5,945 nucleotides of DNA from Oscillospiraceae bacterium (GCA_017400415.1 JAFPTE010000146.1:1-5945), one strand, 5' to 3'; shown: positions 1 through 5,385, numbered from the stretch's first letter. The notes: generated from the sequence alone by a model not told the origin. A program made the numbers and translations.

Positions 1-371
1 CAAACACGTGACAGCCCTTCTCCTGGCGGTAATTTATCTGACCTTCGTAAGTCTGGGGCTTCCGGACTCCCTTCTGGGCTCCGGCGGCGGCGGGCTTTCT
101 GGTCATAGGCACGGGCATGGGCCCTGTGTACCCCTCCATCCAGCACATGGCCCCGGAAAACTTCGGCAGAAGATACTCCGCCCCGGCCATCGGGCTCCAG
201 ATGGCCTCCGCCTACCTGGGGGCCGCCCTTATGCCCATGGTCTTCGGCCACATACAGCAGCTTTTCGGCATAGGGCTCATGCCCCTGTATCTGACTGTGT
301 TTGCGGTGCTGAACCTTGCGCTTCTGGAGGCGGCTTACAAACAGATAGAAAAAAGTAAAAATAATCCTTGA
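1..371 (+). pseudogene. Remnant of an MFS transporter (internal deletion plus frame change)
   Basis: Two pieces of one transporter are visible. From the left edge to about position 80, the frame through position 8 encodes a hydrophobic N-terminus containing YLTFVSLGLPDSLLGS, typical of the first membrane helix of a major-facilitator subfamily; its start codon probably lies left of the window. From about position 84, a different frame encodes GFLVIGTGMGPVYPSIQHM, then PENFGRR, two more hydrophobic segments and a charged tail ending at TGA 369-371, which resembles the last helices of the same kind of protein. Intact members are roughly 390-400 residues, so about 270 residues of the core are missing. 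The join falls in a GC-rich run (ctccggcggcggcgggc, about 78-94), where slippage or microhomology could have caused the loss. Neither frame alone could form a working transporter. An assembly collapse is the main alternative. The substrate is unknown. Confidence 0.7.
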
Positions 372-396
372 CAAGGCCGCCTCGCCGATGTAAAAT
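368..396 (+). promoter_or_regulatory. SigA-type promoter of the rpsF-ssb-rpsR operon
   Basis: TTGACA at 368-373 and TAAAAT at 391-396 are separated by exactly 17 bases, a near-perfect housekeeping promoter. Transcription would start near 403, leaving a leader of about 70 nt before rpsF. The -35 box overlaps the TGA stop (369-371) of the upstream transporter remnant, so the two are packed as tightly as possible. A strong constitutive promoter fits a ribosomal protein operon. Confidence 0.88.
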
Positions 397-402
397 ATCA
401 AG

Positions 403-445
403 GCCTTATAAGGCGTATCCTTGCCTCCCTAAGCCAAGGGGAGGC
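403..445 (+). promoter_or_regulatory. Structured leader of rpsF, possible S6:S18 autoregulatory region
   Basis: The predicted leader begins with a 12-base perfect palindrome, gccttataaggc (403-414), able to form a short hairpin. Next comes GCCTCCC (423-429) pairing with GGGAGGC (439-445), a 7-bp stem with a 9-nt loop. A shorter alternative, CCTTG (419-423) with CAAGG (435-439), competes with it. In many bacteria the S6:S18 complex binds the rpsF leader and represses its own operon, recognising an exposed CCG. No CCG is present between the promoter and the start codon here, so the canonical motif is not evident. The structure is seen in the sequence; a regulatory role is inference. Confidence 0.35.
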
Positions 446-471
446 CAAAAGTCCAGAAGGAGGTGCAAAGA

Positions 472-768
472 ATGGCAAAAGTTACCGAGAAGTATGAGGC
501 TCTCTACATCATCGACCAGGACCTGTCCGCTGAGGACACTGCAGCCCTTGTTGAGAAGTTCAAGACCCTCATCGAGGCAAACGGCACTGTCACTGAGATC
601 GATGAGTGGGGCAAGCGCAAGCTGGCCTATCCCATCAATGACAAGCCCGAGGGCTACTACGTCCTGGTCCGCTTCACTTCCGGCCCCGAGTTCCCTGCTG
701 AGCTCGACCGTGTTATGAAGATCACCGAAGGCGTCGTCCGCTGCCTCATTACCCTTGCTGTGGAGTAA
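472..768 (+). CDS. rpsF: 30S ribosomal protein S6
   Basis: This 98-residue protein is normal length for bacterial S6, which binds 16S rRNA in the platform of the small subunit as a heterodimer with S18. The sequence shows the beta-alpha-beta-beta-alpha-beta (ferredoxin-like) pattern: YEALYIID near the N-terminus, the conserved GKRKLAYPI loop (residues 46-54), then GYYVLVRF and the C-terminal helix with RVMKITEGVVR. ATG 472 is preferred because AAGGAGG (457-463) lies 8 nt upstream. A GTG at 463 is in frame but sits inside that ribosome binding site. It is the first gene of the rpsF-ssb-rpsR operon, and its TAA stop merges with the ribosome binding site of ssb (TAAGGAG, 766-772), so the two are likely translated in a coupled way. 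Confidence 0.96.
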   Translation: MAKVTEKYEALYIIDQDLSAEDTAALVEKFKTLIEANGTVTEIDEWGKRKLAYPINDKPEGYYVLVRFTSGPEFPAELDRVMKITEGVVRCLITLAVE

Positions 769-778
769 GGAGTACGAG

Positions 779-1297
779 ATGCTGAATCACATCATCATCA
801 TGGGCCGTCTGACCCGTGACCCCGAGCTGCGCCGTACCCAGAGCGGTACCGCAGTGGCCCGCTTCACCGTGGCTGTTGACCGTGACGTCAAGGGCCAGAA
901 CGGTGAGCGCGAAACCGATTTCATTGACTGCGTTGCCTGGAGTCAGCGGGGCGAGTTCGTCTCCAAGTACTTCCAGAAGGGCAGCATGATAATTGTGGCA
1001 GGCCGGCTTCAGGTCCGTGACTGGACCGATAAGGAGGGCGGCAAGCGCCGCTCCGCCGAGATAAACGTGGACAACACCTGGTTCGGCGAGAGCCGCCGGG
1101 ACCGTGACGGCGGAAGCCAGGGCAGCTACCAGAATTACGGCGGCGCCCAGAGCGCTCCCAGCTACGGCGGACCCCAGACTCCCCCCTATGCCGGAGGCTA
1201 CAATCCTCCCAGCCAGGGCGGCTTCCAGAGCTACGGCGAGCCCGCAGGCAATGACTTCGCAGAGCTCTCTGAGGACGATGGGGACCTCCCCTTCTGA
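779..1297 (+). CDS. ssb: Single-stranded DNA-binding protein
   Basis: This 172-residue SSB coats single-stranded DNA in replication, recombination and repair. Residues 1-104 form the OB-fold: MLNHIIIMGRLTRDPELR at the start, then TAVARFTVAVDR, TDFIDCVAW and the IIVAGRLQVRDW strand. Residues about 105-160 are a low-complexity linker rich in Gly, Gln, Ser, Pro and Tyr. The last nine residues, SEDDGDLPF, are the acidic tip that recruits replication and repair partners, so the protein is complete. ATG 779 is chosen because it begins the conserved N-terminus and has AAGGAG (767-772) 6 nt upstream; an in-frame start at 755 would overlap rpsF and add eight unrelated residues. Its place between the S6 and S18 genes is the standard arrangement in Bacillota. 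Confidence 0.96.
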   Translation: MLNHIIIMGRLTRDPELRRTQSGTAVARFTVAVDRDVKGQNGERETDFIDCVAWSQRGEFVSKYFQKGSMIIVAGRLQVRDWTDKEGGKRRSAEINVDNTWFGESRRDRDGGSQGSYQNYGGAQSAPSYGGPQTPPYAGGYNPPSQGGFQSYGEPAGNDFAELSEDDGDLPF

Positions 1298-1365
1298 GAG
1301 AGCGCAAACCTTTAATCCGAGGCCCGTTCGGGCATTTATAACCTTAAAGACAGGAGGTTTTCAAA

Positions 1366-1629
1366 GTGACTAACGAGAAGGAAGCGGCCGCCCCCCGTGC
1401 CGCCCGTCCCATGCAGAATCGCAAGCGCCGCAAGGTCTGCCAGTTCTGCGTTGATAAGATTGCTATGGTTGACTATAAGGACACCAAGCGTCTCCAGCGC
1501 TGCCTCTCCGAGCGCAGCAAGATCCTTCCCCGCAGAGCCACCGGCACTTGCGCCATGCATCAGCGCCAGCTGACCACTGCTATCAAGCAGGCCCGTCAGA
1601 TTGCTCTGCTCCCCTATGTGACCGATTGA
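1366..1629 (+). CDS. rpsR: 30S ribosomal protein S18, zinc-ligand (C+) form
   Basis: This 87-residue S18 is the partner of S6 on the small-subunit platform. Recognisable blocks are RKRRKVCQFC (residues 19-28), MVDYKDTKRLQR, LSERSKILPRRATGTCAMHQRQLT and the C-terminal IALLPYVTD. C25, C28, C62 and H65 match the CxxC...CxxH ligand set of the zinc-containing form of S18; a further Cys, C46, is not part of that set. The start is GTG 1366, supported by AGGAGG (1352-1357) 8 nt upstream. The basic, Ala/Pro-rich N-terminal extension (residues 1-16) is common and disordered in S18. It is the last gene of the operon. The 68-nt gap after ssb contains only a small GCCCG/CGGGC dyad (1322-1333). Confidence 0.95.
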   Translation: MTNEKEAAAPRAARPMQNRKRRKVCQFCVDKIAMVDYKDTKRLQRCLSERSKILPRRATGTCAMHQRQLTTAIKQARQIALLPYVTD

Positions 1630-1672
1630 GCGACTTTTTTGTACTTTTCATGGTATAAACTCCTTTCAACGG

Positions 1673-1705
1673 GACAAGCCCGGGCCGATTCGGCCCGGGC
1701 TTGTC
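1673..1705. terminator. Bidirectional hairpin between rpsR and xylB
   Basis: GACAAGCCCGGGCCG (1673-1687) and CGGCCCGGGCTTGTC (1691-1705) form a perfect 15-bp stem with a 3-nt loop, 43 nt after the rpsR stop and 13 nt past the xylB stop. It lies between convergent genes and so can act on both transcripts. The T-rich tail is weak: TCTCATTTATTC on the plus side and almost none on the minus side. It may therefore rely on stem strength alone or act mainly as a 3'-end stabiliser. Confidence 0.72.
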
Positions 1706-1718
1706 TCATTTATTCTGT

Positions 1719-3161
1719 TCAGTCCACGCTCATTATGCCCTTCAGGGCGGGATAGAGCTGACGGAAGCGGGCGTACAGGGCGTCGTACCGGGCGGCCATG
1801 GCCTCATCCGGCTCCGCCACAAGCTCGCTGCGGCAGATGGCGGCGCAGGCCGCCTCCACGGTGGGGTACTCCCCGGCGGTCACCATTGCCAGAATGGCGG
1901 CGCCGTAGCCGGGCCCCTGCTCCACCAGAGGCACCCGGACCCGGGTGCGGAAAATATCGGCGCAGAGCCGGCGCCACAGGCGGCTTCTGGCTCCGCCGCC
2001 GCAGAGAGTCACGGAATCCAGCCTGACGCCCAGGCCCCGGGCCACCTCCAGGCAGTCCCGCAGGGCGAAGGTGACGCCCTCAAGAACCGCCAGGGACATC
2101 TCCTGCCGGGTGGTGGCGGGGGTCATGCCGATGAAGGCGCCCCGGGCGGAGGTGTCGTTATGGGGGCTCCGCTCGCCCATCAGATAGGGCAGGAAGAAAA
2201 CTCCGGTCCTGCCGGGCTCAGCCCCCTTCACGGCCCCGTCATAGTCCTTCGTGCCCAGGATATCCTCCAGCCACCACTTGTTGGCGGAGGCGGCGGACAG
2301 GATGCAGCCCAGGTAATGCCACCTGCCCTCAGCGTGGCAGAAGCTGTGGAGGGCGGAGCCGTCCCCGGCCTGGGCGAACTTATCCGTGGAGATGAACACA
2401 GTGCCGCTGGTGCCCAGGGACACGGTGCAGTCGCCTCCGTTCACGGCCCCGGTGCCCACGGCGGCGCCGGCGTTGTCCCCGGCTCCGGCGGCCACCAGGC
2501 AGCTGCCCAGGCCCCACTGAGGCAGGGCTGTGCCCACGGTCTCCCAGCTCTCCCGGAGCTCAGGCAGCCAGCTCATATCCACCCCGGCGGCCCGGCACAT
2601 CTCCTCCGACCAGCACCGGTGCTCCACGTCCATAAGGAGGGTGCCGGCTCCGTCGGAGTATTCGGCGCTGTATCTGCCCGTCAGGACGTACACAAGGTAG
2701 TCCTTGGGCAGCATTATCTTGCGGATTCTGGCGTATGACTCCGGCTCGTTCTCCCTGAGCCACATGACCTTGGGGGCGGTGAAGCCGGCGAAGGCGGCGT
2801 TGCCGGTGTATTTCGCAATGCCCTCTTTTGTGACGGTCTCGTTGAGCTCGGCAACCTGGGGGGCGGTGCGGCCGTCGTTCCACAGGATGCAGGGGCGGAT
2901 CACCCTCCCCTCCCCGTCCAGGGCCACCAGACCGTGCATCTGGCCCGCCACGGAAAGTGCGTCGATTTTATCGGCCTTGGAGCGGAGCTCACCGAGCACC
3001 TCCTCCATGGCCCGGACCCAGTGGGCCGGGTCCTGCTGGCTCCAGCCCGGGTGGGGGTACTCCACCGGGTACTCCCGGGATGCGGAGGCGATAAGGTTCC
3101 CCTGCCGGTCTGTCAGAATGCCCTTCAGTGAGCTGGTGCCCAGGTCAAGTCCTATATACAT
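1719..3161 (-). CDS. xylB: Xylulokinase-type FGGY sugar kinase
   Basis: This 480-residue protein of the FGGY carbohydrate kinase family (normal length for XylB) probably phosphorylates D-xylulose to xylulose 5-phosphate in the cytosol, feeding the pentose phosphate pathway. It begins MYIGLDLGTSSLKG, the first phosphate-binding motif. VAGQMHGLV (71-79) carries the Met-His pair of the sugar site in xylulokinases, and LWNDGRT follows at 93-99. D229 in GAGDNAGA is the predicted catalytic base. SLGTSGTVF (248-256), GERSPHND (329-336) and CGGGARSRLWRRL (387-399) complete the ATP-side motifs. The start at 3161 is preferred over the in-frame ATG at 3179 because AGGGG lies about 8 nt upstream and the protein then begins like known XylB; the 3179 ATG has no ribosome binding site and sits only about 9 nt from the predicted transcript start. 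The divergent AraC-type gene is its likely regulator. No xylose isomerase gene is in view. Another keto-sugar or polyol kinase of the family remains possible. Confidence 0.9.
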   Translation of the reverse strand: MYIGLDLGTSSLKGILTDRQGNLIASASREYPVEYPHPGWSQQDPAHWVRAMEEVLGELRSKADKIDALSVAGQMHGLVALDGEGRVIRPCILWNDGRTAPQVAELNETVTKEGIAKYTGNAAFAGFTAPKVMWLRENEPESYARIRKIMLPKDYLVYVLTGRYSAEYSDGAGTLLMDVEHRCWSEEMCRAAGVDMSWLPELRESWETVGTALPQWGLGSCLVAAGAGDNAGAAVGTGAVNGGDCTVSLGTSGTVFISTDKFAQAGDGSALHSFCHAEGRWHYLGCILSAASANKWWLEDILGTKDYDGAVKGAEPGRTGVFFLPYLMGERSPHNDTSARGAFIGMTPATTRQEMSLAVLEGVTFALRDCLEVARGLGVRLDSVTLCGGGARSRLWRRLCADIFRTRVRVPLVEQGPGYGAAILAMVTAGEYPTVEAACAAICRSELVAEPDEAMAARYDALYARFRQLYPALKGIMSVD

Positions 3162-3194
3162 GCGGATGCCCCTTTTCATTTTCTTTATGGGTCA

Positions 3195-3200
3195 ATTATA
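3195..3200 (-). promoter_or_regulatory. -10 element of the xylB promoter, -35 not recognisable
   Basis: On the minus strand a perfect TATAAT (3200 to 3195) lies 33 nt upstream of the preferred xylB start, so transcription would begin near 3188. At the correct distance upstream (about 3217-3224) only T-rich sequence is found, with no match to TTGACA, and there is no extended TG. A strong -10 with a poor -35 is typical of promoters that need an activator, which fits the divergent AraC-family gene. Confidence 0.6.
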
Positions 3201-3245
3201 CCTTTCCCGCCCCCGGGATAAAAGCACAAAGAGGTTATTTTTTAT

Positions 3246-3274
3246 ATGACAAACTTGCGATAATGTGGTATCAT
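3246..3274 (+). promoter_or_regulatory. Promoter of the AraC-family regulator
   Basis: ATGACA (3246-3251; five of six consensus bases) and TATCAT (3269-3274) are 17 bases apart, and TGG directly before the -10 gives an extended -10 (TGn). Transcription would begin near 3281, giving a leader of only about 20 nt that contains GGAGG (3290-3294), 6 nt before the ATG. The promoter lies about 50 bp from the oppositely directed xylB -10, so regulator binding between them could affect both genes. Confidence 0.68.
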
Positions 3275-3300
3275 AGGGAAAAAGACTTCGGAGGCGGCCC

Positions 3301-4224
3301 ATGAACGAATTTGAGCGGGTAGAGTACCCGGTTTTGCGTCACGTGAACGTGTTTCTGAACTCCATTGTGTACCGCAGCGCCCATTTCCACGGGGAATTTG
3401 AGCTTTTGTGCCTCTTCGGCGGCACCTGCTCCGTAAAAATCGGCGGCGACCAGGTCCGGGCGAAAAAGGGTGACATAATCTTTGTGAACCACTCGGAGGC
3501 CCACGAGATTCTGAGCGTGGAGAGCGCCGATTTTATCATTCTGCAGCTGAGCCGCCACCTGTTCCGGGACTACTGGCCCGCCCTCCGGGCCCTGCGGCTG
3601 GAGGCGCCCCTGGTGACAGACTTCCTTTCCGAAGAGGAGAAAAGGCAGGCCTGGGGCCTTGTTATGGGCTGCGCCCGGGAGTACCTGGAGCGGCGGGAGG
3701 GCTATGAGGCCGCCTGCCTGGGGGCCATAGGCTCGCTTCTGGCCCTCATTCTGCGCTCCTGCCCCCACACTCTGGCCACGGACCGGGAGTACGCCGAGCG
3801 GCGCCGGGCCCTGCACCGGATGGAGCGGCTCCAGGAGGCGGTTGCGGAGCGGTACTCGGAGAAGCTCACCTTAGAAGAGCTGGCCGCCGCCGAGGGCGTC
3901 ACGGTGACCTACCTGAGCCACTTTTTCACGGAGCACTTCGGCCGCAGCTTCCGGCAGTACCTGCAGGACGTGCGGTTTGAAAACGCCCTGCTCCTTATGG
4001 AAAAGGGGGCGCTGAACGCCGGGGAGATCGCCCTCTCCTGCGGCTTTTCGGACCCCAAGTACATGTCCCGGATGTTCCGGGAGCGCTTCGGCGTGACCCC
4101 TGCGGTGTACATGGCCTCCGCCCTGCCCTCCCCCTCCCGGCCCGTGACGGCGCCCCACACGGAGCGGCGCTACTCCGACGAGGACAGCCTGAAAATGCTC
4201 CGGGAGCTGGAAGCAGTCATATAA
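3301..4224 (+). CDS. AraC-family transcriptional regulator with cupin sensor domain
   Basis: This 307-residue cytosolic regulator has two parts. Residues about 10-85 resemble the AraC-type cupin ligand-binding domain, with AHFHGEFELL (28-37) as the His-rich strand and RAKKGDIIFVNHSEAHE (53-69) as the second cupin strand pair. Residues about 170-272 hold the two helix-turn-helix motifs: LTLEELAAAEGVTVTYLSHF (189-208) and the second, with GEIALSCGFSDPKYMSRMFR (241-260) followed by ERFGVTPAVY, the family signature. A variable tail of about 35 residues follows. ATG 3301 has GGAGG 6 nt upstream. It is divergent from xylB across 139 bp, so it most likely senses a pentose or related sugar and activates xylB; the ligand is inferred from context only. 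The domain order fits an AraC/YesN-like one-component activator. Confidence 0.9.
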   Translation: MNEFERVEYPVLRHVNVFLNSIVYRSAHFHGEFELLCLFGGTCSVKIGGDQVRAKKGDIIFVNHSEAHEILSVESADFIILQLSRHLFRDYWPALRALRLEAPLVTDFLSEEEKRQAWGLVMGCAREYLERREGYEAACLGAIGSLLALILRSCPHTLATDREYAERRRALHRMERLQEAVAERYSEKLTLEELAAAEGVTVTYLSHFFTEHFGRSFRQYLQDVRFENALLLMEKGALNAGEIALSCGFSDPKYMSRMFRERFGVTPAVYMASALPSPSRPVTAPHTERRYSDEDSLKMLRELEAVI

Positions 4225-4228
4225 AATC

Positions 4229-4254
4229 GAGCCTGCGGCGTGTGCCGCAGGCTC
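4229..4254. terminator. Bidirectional intrinsic terminator between araC-type gene and ECF S-component gene
   Basis: GAGCCTGCGGC (4229-4239) and GCCGCAGGCTC (4244-4254) form a perfect 11-bp stem with a GTGT loop, starting 4 nt after the regulator's stop. The plus-strand tail is CTTTATTCTTTTC; the minus-strand tail is GATTTTAT. It can therefore end transcription from both convergent genes. The minus-strand stop codon (4257-4259) is 2 nt from the stem. Confidence 0.88.
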
Positions 4255-4256
4255 CT

Positions 4257-4781
4257 TTATTCTTTTCTTCCGAGAGCGATTTCCAGGGCCCGCTTCAGGG
4301 GTCTGTAAAGCACCAGCGTCACCAGGAAGTTGGAGATGCAGTGGGTAAGGTCATAGGCAAGGCCCGCCACCCACATGGTAAAGTAGCCGCCCCAGCCCCC
4401 CATGATGCAGAAATAGGGTATGTACATGAGAGGGCCGAAGGCAAGGCCCCAGGCGCCGGCCACCACGGCCCACAGGAGGGCGTCGTCATTTTTCCGCATG
4501 AGGACGCAGATGAGGACCAGGATGGGCCAGATGAAAACGTAGCTTATCCACCAGACGTGAAAGCCGAAGATAAGGCCCTCCAGCAGGATGTAGATGGCCA
4601 GGGAGTAATAGCTCCGCCAGCCGAAGAACACGGCGCAGAGGATTATGAGCACGGCGTTCATGTTCACGTTGGGGATGTTGGCCAGGGCCAGCTTGGTGAC
4701 GAACAGGATGCCCCCCATAAGGGCCAGGACGCATATGTCCCGGGCGGAGAGCTTATCCCCAGGTCTCCAGCTTGAGCTCAT
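4257..4781 (-). CDS. ECF transporter S-component, probable corrinoid (B12) uptake
   Basis: This 174-residue integral membrane protein matches the size and roughly six-helix layout of ECF S-components, the subunits that bind a vitamin and join a shared EcfA-EcfA'-EcfT module. Hydrophobic stretches lie at about residues 15-35, 41-55, 57-75, 78-96, 101-122 and 132-160. LSARDICVLALMGGILFVTKLALA (11-34, of which ALMGGIL is the small-residue stretch on helix 1) is typical of the family; aromatic clusters occur at FHVWWISYVFIW and GGWGGYFTMW. No energising genes are in the window. Cobalamin-type specificity is inferred from the riboswitch and the DUF4430 partner upstream. The start is uncertain: ATG 4781 overlaps the DUF4430 gene by 29 nt and has only a poor AGAAG just before it. 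The family-like sequence begins at GDKLSARD, right at the upstream stop, but no ATG, GTG or TTG is present there. Confidence 0.78.
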   Translation of the reverse strand: MSSSWRPGDKLSARDICVLALMGGILFVTKLALANIPNVNMNAVLIILCAVFFGWRSYYSLAIYILLEGLIFGFHVWWISYVFIWPILVLICVLMRKNDDALLWAVVAGAWGLAFGPLMYIPYFCIMGGWGGYFTMWVAGLAYDLTHCISNFLVTLVLYRPLKRALEIALGRKE

Positions 4782-5148
4782 ACTTCTGGCCGTCGGCAAC
4801 GGGCTGACTGTCCACGCCGTAATCGGTGGCCTTGCCGTCAAGGTAAATGGCCCAGAACTGATTCTTCTCGCCGTCGGCAGTTTCGCCATCCACGGTCTTC
4901 ACGTACAGGCCCCACTCGCTCTCGTCGCCCTTGATGAGTCCCTCGGGCTCAAGAACGCCCCGCAGGTACTCTGCGTCAGAGTGATAGGTGAAGGTCTTCT
5001 TGCTGCCGTCTCCGTGGGTTACCTCCACGGTGATGGTCTTGGCCCCCTGATGGGTGCCGGGCTTCGTCACCACCATAACGATGATGACCGCAATGACCGC
5101 TACAAGCAGGACGGCCAGTGCAATGATCGTTTTTGTTTTGTTGTTCAT
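4753..5148 (-). CDS. Membrane-anchored DUF4430 (transcobalamin C-terminal-like) protein
   Basis: This 131-residue protein has an N-terminal Lys-containing start and one hydrophobic helix (about residues 9-28, IALAVLLVAVIAVIIVMVV) with no lipobox Cys, so it should be anchored in the membrane with the rest outside. Residues about 37-131 match the DUF4430 domain: ITVEVTHGDG, YLRGVLEPEGLIKGDE, WGLYVKTVDGE, FWAIYLDGKATDYGVDS, then a final VADGQKYELKLETW strand. This family is related to the C-terminal beta domain of animal transcobalamin and intrinsic factor, which covers bound B12. ATG 5148 has AAGGGAG (5163 to 5157) 8 nt upstream. It is the first gene after a cobalamin riboswitch and overlaps the ECF S-component gene by 29 nt. 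The likely role is capture or hand-off of a corrinoid at the cell surface; direct binding is inferred. It is short: only the C-terminal carrier-like domain is present, with no alpha-barrel partner domain. Confidence 0.85.
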   Translation of the reverse strand: MNNKTKTIIALAVLLVAVIAVIIVMVVTKPGTHQGAKTITVEVTHGDGSKKTFTYHSDAEYLRGVLEPEGLIKGDESEWGLYVKTVDGETADGEKNQFWAIYLDGKATDYGVDSQPVADGQKYELKLETWG

Positions 5149-5236
5149 TTCTTTTTCTCCCTTCTTTGTATTTCGGTGACCTGGCCATGGAAAAGAGAGA
5201 GACTCTTAAACCGGGTACCGCGGTCCATGGGCAGGC

Positions 5237-5250
5237 ACAGCCTTCGCTGT
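5237..5250 (-). other. Hairpin directly downstream of the B12 box
   Basis: The minus-strand sequence ACAGCGAAGGCTGT forms a 5-bp stem (ACAGC/GCTGT) with a GAAG loop immediately 3' of the aptamer. A downstream hairpin in this position is a usual part of the cobalamin riboswitch expression platform, where its loop can contact the P5 loop. It has no U tract, so it is not a terminator by itself. The loop contact is not demonstrated here. Confidence 0.5.
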
Positions 5251-5366
5251 CCGGGCAGGTCTTCTGACTTCGGGGGCACTTGCCCCGCTTCACAGTGACG
5301 GCCTCGCATGGGATTTACACCCATATTCCCCTGTTGACTGCCGACCCCGAGGGGTGACAGAACCCG
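5251..5366 (-). promoter_or_regulatory. Cobalamin riboswitch
   Basis: Reading the minus strand, the RNA contains the hallmark cobalamin aptamer blocks in order: a 5' strand with CGGGTTCT (about 5366-5359), AGGGGAATATGGG, the P5 loop GGGTGTAAATCCCAT (closing stem ATGGG/CCCAT), GGCCGTCACTGTGAAGC, a GGGGC-AAGT-GCCCC hairpin, and the B12 box GAAGTCAGAAGACCTGCC (5271-5254). The 5' CGGG can pair with the final CCCG to close the aptamer. At about 116 nt it is a compact version. It sits about 100 nt upstream of the DUF4430 start, so that gene and the S-component should be repressed when B12 is plentiful. How the switch acts is not obvious: no GC-rich hairpin followed by a U run is seen before the start codon. 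Confidence 0.9.
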
Positions 5367-5385
5367 TTCCGATGCTTGCCGGGTC

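Noticed and set aside
1635..1640. T6 tract just after rpsR as a terminator tail
   Set aside because: No stable hairpin ends immediately before it; the strong stem lies 33 nt further downstream.
1701..2738. Long plus-strand open frame of 345 codons antisense to xylB
   Set aside because: It is a Gly/Ala/Pro/His-rich shadow of the GC-rich xylB gene, with no recognisable domain and no ribosome binding site.
3271..4158. Minus-strand open frames opposite the AraC-family gene
   Set aside because: They are compositionally biased complements of a clear two-HTH regulator with a promoter and ribosome binding site of its own.
4782..4889. Extension of the ECF S-component to an in-frame ATG at 4889
   Set aside because: The extra 36 residues are Arg/Ser/Pro/Thr-rich, unlike an S-component N-terminus, and lie wholly inside the DUF4430 coding sequence.
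5192..5208. AAGAG/CTCTT hairpin with following T residues on the minus strand as a riboswitch terminator
   Set aside because: The stem is only 5 bp and AT-rich, and the T run is short and interrupted by CC, so it is too weak for an intrinsic terminator.
4645..5298. Plus-strand open frame of 217 codons across the DUF4430 gene and riboswitch
   Set aside because: It is antisense to a well-supported protein and a structured RNA, and shows no family features.
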